Positions 59,470 to 64,000 of a DNA stretch of 64,000 bases are shown here, piece by piece. The notes below the pieces were generated by a model, which was not told the origin of the DNA, searched no databases, and saw only the letters and a list, made by a program, of their open reading frames with translations. The position numbers were made by a program, and so were the translations under genes. The DNA is taken from positions 1,674,501-1,738,500 of the forward strand of contig JAQFVV010000229.1 in NCBI GenBank assembly GCA_028023455.1. The letters run 5' to 3'. Every line of letters starts with the position of its first letter. The first letter of the stretch is position 1. This stretch comes from Epiperipatus broadwayi. Its lineage: Eukaryota; Onychophora; Udeonychophora; Euonychophora; Peripatidae.

Positions 59470-60220
59470 TTAATTGAATTTTTCTTATTCTATCTCTGCC
59501 ATACATCTTTGTACTAGCAATGAATTTTTCATTGTCTTGCTGCATGAGTCTATCTGGCTTTTTCTTATCAGTGGTTTCATAACTAGTAATCTTCTGCTAA
59601 ATAACGTAACACATAACTTTTCCTTTTTGCATTTAACATTTGCACAAGGAACAGTAATCCATTTCATTTAAATTACTCCAGAGCCATCTATTGTAAACTT
59701 GAGTAATCAGTACAGGCTAGATGGTCTTTCTCATAACTAATAATATCTTATTCTTTGCGATTAATATTTGCATTAAGAGCAGTAATTTTCTCTATTTACA
59801 TTACTGCAGAACTATCTATTATAATCTTGAATAATCATTATACACATATAGTTTTTTCTTATCAGTAGTTTTATAACTCATAATCTTCTACCAACAACAT
59901 AATACATAAATTTCTATCTTTATTGTTAATGTTTGCATTAGGAATAGTGATTCACTCTACTGTATTACTCGAGGTTGTTATTTGCAAAATTGAGTAATTA
60001 TAGTGCACTCTAAAATAATTATTATATTCAAATTCCTAGATTAATTTTTAGGTATTGGCTTTCTTGAGGAAAAGCCTCTTTGAATTTTTTTATATCTGAA
60101 TATAATCTTACTTTTTATTTGAAGATCGACATTTGTCAGAAACTAGTCTAGTAATGTGGATTAAACATTATCATCTAGTGTCTATTGATTCTTCAAGCTT
60201 ACAGTAGATGTGTCTAGGAT
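59470..60220 (-). repeat. Degraded tandem repeat, family D (hammerhead-like relic)
   Basis: Segments containing CTTATCAGTGGTTTCATAAC, CATTTGCACAAGGAACAGTA and CCATCTATTGTAAACTTGAG recur two or three times at intervals of about 150-170 bp from 59555 to 59995. Near 60080-60035 the minus strand has AAAGCCAAUACCUAAAAAUU then AAUCUAGGAAUUU, parallel to the 56.5-kb copy. Near 60140 the plus strand has GAAACTAGTCTAGTAATGTG, which echoes the family A ribozyme's 3' half. The core is too mutated to act. Confidence 0.4.
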
Positions 60221-60224
60221 TAAA

Positions 60225-62419
60225 GTAAATGACTGCTTTTAATGGAATCTTCTACCCACATACTTCTCAATCTTAGAAAGAGTTGTCTAAATATATGTAT
60301 GTATAAAGCATTTGTTAATTTAATGAGCCATGCATTTATTATGAGTATATTTCTATGAACATATGTTGGGAATAAAAATGATTGCTGTTTATACAATTGT
60401 CCCCATTCAAAAAAATTTGATCGTTTTTTAAAATATTCTATTAACACCGATAATTTAATTTGACAATATGAATTGGTAACCTAAGTTTCCAGGCACTATA
60501 AAATTTATCTTAATATTTATATTTTTATTGAATATAGAATTATAAAAATTCATTTTGCTTGAAAAATATTCTAAATAATTTACCATAAAATGAAAAATAA
60601 TCCATGGATAATAAAATTTAAATACGCCTTCCTAACAAATAAACAATGCTGACATCTTTAGGATAAAGTTTTATATAATAGTAACATCAAGGAAATCATA
60701 TTCAAAGAATAGCGTTTCACTTTCAAGTGATTTAGTTTTTATGGCTATAGAGTATGCTAATGCTATCTTTTGATCTACTTTGACTTTTCACTCTTCCAAA
60801 CACTTGACTACTTTTAAACTTTTATATCTTTTCTTGTAATATTTTGCTTCATTAATTTGATTTAATTTCACTTTAGAATTTTATCAAAAAAAGTTTTAGC
60901 ACATCTGTAATACTGAAAACATAGTTATTGTGGATCAAATTAGTATTTTCAAGCTTGAGAAATTATAACATTTCATAACAAAAATCTATATTATGCTAGT
61001 TCAAACTAATTCTAATATATTTTTCTTTTTATTAGTTTTTTAATAATTATACTTGTGATGAATGAAAAATATTTTAATAATCAAAAGATCTCAAGTTTAT
61101 TATAATTAATTTAAGTGTATTAGGTGATTATACTCGGTGACAACATCATAACAGATCTTTTCTTAATTTGGTTGAGTAAAACTATCACTATACATTAGAG
61201 TGCATTTCATTTGTCTTTATGTTGTTTAATATTACATGGAACATGAATGCTGGTACTTTAATATTTTAAAAACTACACATGTATGTACGACTAACTGCAA
61301 AAACATTCATGCTCCAAAATAAACAAGTTGTAAGGTAAGTCATATAAGTAGAAACTTTGACTATCATTTATACATAGGCTTTTAGATGATTTGAACTTAT
61401 AGCTCACCTAACAAATGGAGATTTTTTTTAAATATATGTATTGTAAGAGGGTTGGAAAATTTTACAAGGAATGATAGCTTATGAATCAATAACTTTTAGG
61501 CGAATGCATATTTGAATAGTTCTAAATATATCTTAAGTGTGTTAGTCATTTTATTAATGTTATATATTTATAATGATTATATGTATACTAGGAGTCTGAT
61601 ACTGATTAATTTCTGTTATTCTTTTTTGTCGAAACAAAAAAAAATAAAAAAAAAATGCTATGATTTTTTATTTTATTTTTTATTTAACATCCATACACTA
61701 TATTTTATTTTTTTATTAATTGGAACAGAACAAATTTACTATTAAATAAATAATTGTTAATATTTTTTTATATAAAGATTCTGTGTTTCTGCTTAAAAGT
61801 TTTATTTTATCTACAATTAATTCTGAAACCATATATATTAGAATCTTATAAAAGAATTGCCAAAATGTTCATAATAAAGAGTTTGTCTATGAGGAGAAAT
61901 TTATATTCTATTTTGCCCACATTAAATAAGTCTATAACTATTTCATAAAATGCTACTTTTTTCTGTCTAACTATGTATTTGATTGCACCAGAGCAAGTTT
62001 ATCATTAAATAAATAATTATTAATACTTTTTCCGAATAGTGTATTTTTTATTACAGATGTTCTTTTCTTATTTGTTCCTTTTTATAAGGATGGCTATTTA
62101 AGTTGCTTATTAACAATTTACGTCCAAGATTTTTAGAAAACTATATCATTTGATACTACTTTTGTTTGACTTATCATTTTATATATATATAGAATAGATA
62201 TATGTTAATAATCCACAAGTATGTATCTCAGATGAAATTGAATAATTAATGAGTATGCAAGACATATATTAAGTATCCTTTACTATAAAAACAGTAGATA
62301 ATGAATGTGCACCTAATTATGATTGTTCCATCTATGGTATTTCATATGATCATAATTTGCATATCTGCTTCATGCTGAGCCAAAACAAATCAAATATATT
62401 GCTAATAGTACAATGTTAA
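60225..62419. other. Intron DNA, nothing recognised
   Basis: AT-rich sequence between repeats. No ADAM10 disintegrin-domain exon (a Cys-rich CDCG-type motif) could be found here. Confidence 0.5.
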
Positions 62420-64000
62420 AGTCATCATCATTATCAACCATTATCAATCCACTGCAGGATGAAGGTCTCTCCAAGTTTAATCCATCTTCTCCGATCTTTA
62501 GCTTCTCTTCTCCACATCACCCCTACACATTTTCTTATTTCATCCATCCATCTTACATGTGGTCTCCTTCTGGGTCTTTTACAATCTCTTGGAATCCAGT
62601 TTAAAATTTCAATTGTCCATCAATTATCATGTCTTCTAGCAATATGTCCAGCCCAACTCCACTTCAATCTTTTAATTTTTTCAATGAGGTCAGTAACACC
62701 TGTTTGTTCCCTTACCCATACATTGCGTTTTCGATCTCTTCTTGTTACTCCCAACATACATCTCTCCATACTTCTTTGAGTGGTCTGAAGTCTCTGTATT
62801 GATCTTCTATTAAGTGTCCAAGTCTCAGATCCATAAGTAAGAACTGGTAAAACACATTTGTTAAAAACCTTTCTTTTCAAACACATAGGCATATTTCCTT
62901 TTAATATCAAGTTATTTCTACCAAAAGCACTCCAACCAAGTTTAATTCTATGATTAATTTCCTCTATTATGTTTCCATCTGTATTAATAATCTGACCAAG
63001 GTATTTGTAACTCTTAACTTCTTCTAATTCATCATAATCAATCTTTATTTTCATATTTTGAGCAAATCGATTAAACATTACTTTAGTCTTTTTAACATTT
63101 ATCTTTAGTCCTACTTTCCTACTTTCATCTGATAACTCCTGCAACATTTCCTGCAGCTCGGAAGCATTATTTGCAAAAACAACTACATCATCTGCGAAAT
63201 CTAAATGACTTAAATAATCTCCATTTACTTTCACTCCTTTAGTTTCCCATTTTAATCCACAAAATACTTCTTGCAGCACTGCTGTAAAAAGTTTTGGAGA
63301 TATGGAGTCACCTTGTCTTACACCTTTCTCAATGTTGACTTTCCCAGTATCATTATGTAATCTAATTGTTGCTGTTGCATTTTTATAAATATTCTTTAAA
63401 ATATGACAATATCCTGGATCTATACCTTGATGATCCAATGCTTTAATCACTGAAGAAATGTTTATAGAATCAAATGCCTTTTCATAATCTACAAATCCAA
63501 AACATAATGACAACTCATATTCATTTGTCCTTTCTATAACTTCTCTCAATACTTGAATATGATCTACTGTACTAAAACCACTTTTAAATCCAGCTTGTTC
63601 TCTTGGTTGGTGAAAATCAAAGGTTCTCTGTAGACGAGTTGTAATTATCTTGGTAAAAATTTTATATAAAACTGATAAAAGGCTGATAGGTCTGTAATTT
63701 CTAATATCTTCTTTATCACCTTTTTTAAATATTAATATTATTACTTCTTTCTTCCAATCATCCGGTACATCTTTATCATTTAGACATTTGGTATATAACT
63801 TTGCTAATATTTTTTCTGTTTCTTCACCTGCTTCTTTTAATATATCAATTATAATTCCATCATTACCTGGAGCCTTTCCTTTTTTCATACATTTAATTGC
63901 ATTTCTCACTTCTTCATTTAAAATTCTGGGCAATTCAGAAGATGTAATAGATATAGGAGGTACTTGTTCTTTATTACTATATAATTCTTGATAAAAATCT
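62420..64000 (-). mobile_element. RTE retrotransposon, reverse transcriptase nearly intact, runs off window
   Basis: The minus-strand frame is open from the window edge to a stop at 62620-62622. It covers a linker (LPRILNEEVRNAIKCMKKGK, APGNDGIIIDIL), finger and palm blocks (NYRPISLLSVLYKIFTKII, QAGFKSGFSTVDHIQVL, FVDYEKAFDSI), GVRQGDSISPKLF, the catalytic LDFADDVVVFANN, thumb blocks (GLKINVKKTKVMF, YKYLGQIINTDGNI) and the C-terminal LKWSWAGHIARR. The frame ends early at HDN followed by TGA where related copies continue with Trp-Thr, so the last 60 or so residues are cut off. The 3' end near 62425 is CATCATCATTATCAACCATT (minus-strand tail of ATGATG type). The endonuclease domain should lie beyond 64000. 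It is the youngest-looking copy of this family here. Confidence 0.9.

Noticed and set aside
59555-59995. CRISPR-like array from the recurring segments
   Set aside because: Units are long, unequal and diverged, in a eukaryotic intron. It is a decayed tandem repeat.
56000-62400. Next ADAM10 exon (disintegrin domain)
   Set aside because: I looked for the Cys-rich disintegrin start after the exon ending at 55975 and found no match on the plus strand. It is presumably beyond 64000.

Overview
The window is AT-rich (roughly three quarters A+T) invertebrate nuclear DNA. It is dominated by one long plus-strand gene, an ADAM10/Kuzbanian-type metalloprotease, of which six coding exons lie between 2.15 and 55.98 kb. 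The first and last exons are outside the window. Introns of 7.4 to 13.2 kb filled with RTE, hAT, Tigger and Penelope/retrozyme-like repeats fit a large AT-rich arthropod genome. A chelicerate is my guess, held weakly, and nothing in the sequence fixes the taxon.

Layout: a probable LTR fragment (1-493); prodomain exon (2151-2272); intron with a tRNA-derived SINE and a dead hAT transposase (8.3-10.5 kb); second prodomain exon (12661-12926); intron with a hammerhead-bearing repeat locus (13.6-14.5 kb), a dead Tigger transposase (14.6-16.1 kb), a 787-bp TIR element (16.9-17.6 kb), fold-back repeats and MITEs; exon with the maturation site and start of the protease domain (23959-24288); intron with a non-LTR 3' fragment, a split RTE relic, a second dead hAT and a 31.6-34.4 kb cluster of hammerhead repeats; protease exon (34742-34934); intron with an RTE copy (36.3-38.8 kb) and a Tigger-like MITE (41.1-42.0 kb); exon carrying the first half of the zinc site (42377-42561); a 13.2-kb intron with a dead endonuclease/RT element (46.2-48.9 kb); exon completing the zinc site with the Met-turn (55795-55975); then intron with further retroelements, ending in a nearly intact RTE reverse transcriptase running off the right edge.

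The most interesting content is a set of at least eight type I hammerhead ribozyme motifs, found by core (CUGAUGA...GAAA...GUC) and by compensatory pairing of a two-part stem I. They occur in three diverged repeat families on both strands. In one place three copies lie in a tandem array with predicted cleavage sites about 450 nt apart. Stem III is self-complementary in seven of the eight, as in hammerheads that act as dimers. This architecture is that of Penelope-like element terminal repeats or metazoan retrozymes. A short derivative with a perfect 16-bp target duplication argues for spread through RNA. No Penelope reverse transcriptase is present, so the copies appear non-autonomous. Several ribozymes are in sense orientation within the ADAM10 introns and could in principle cut the pre-mRNA.
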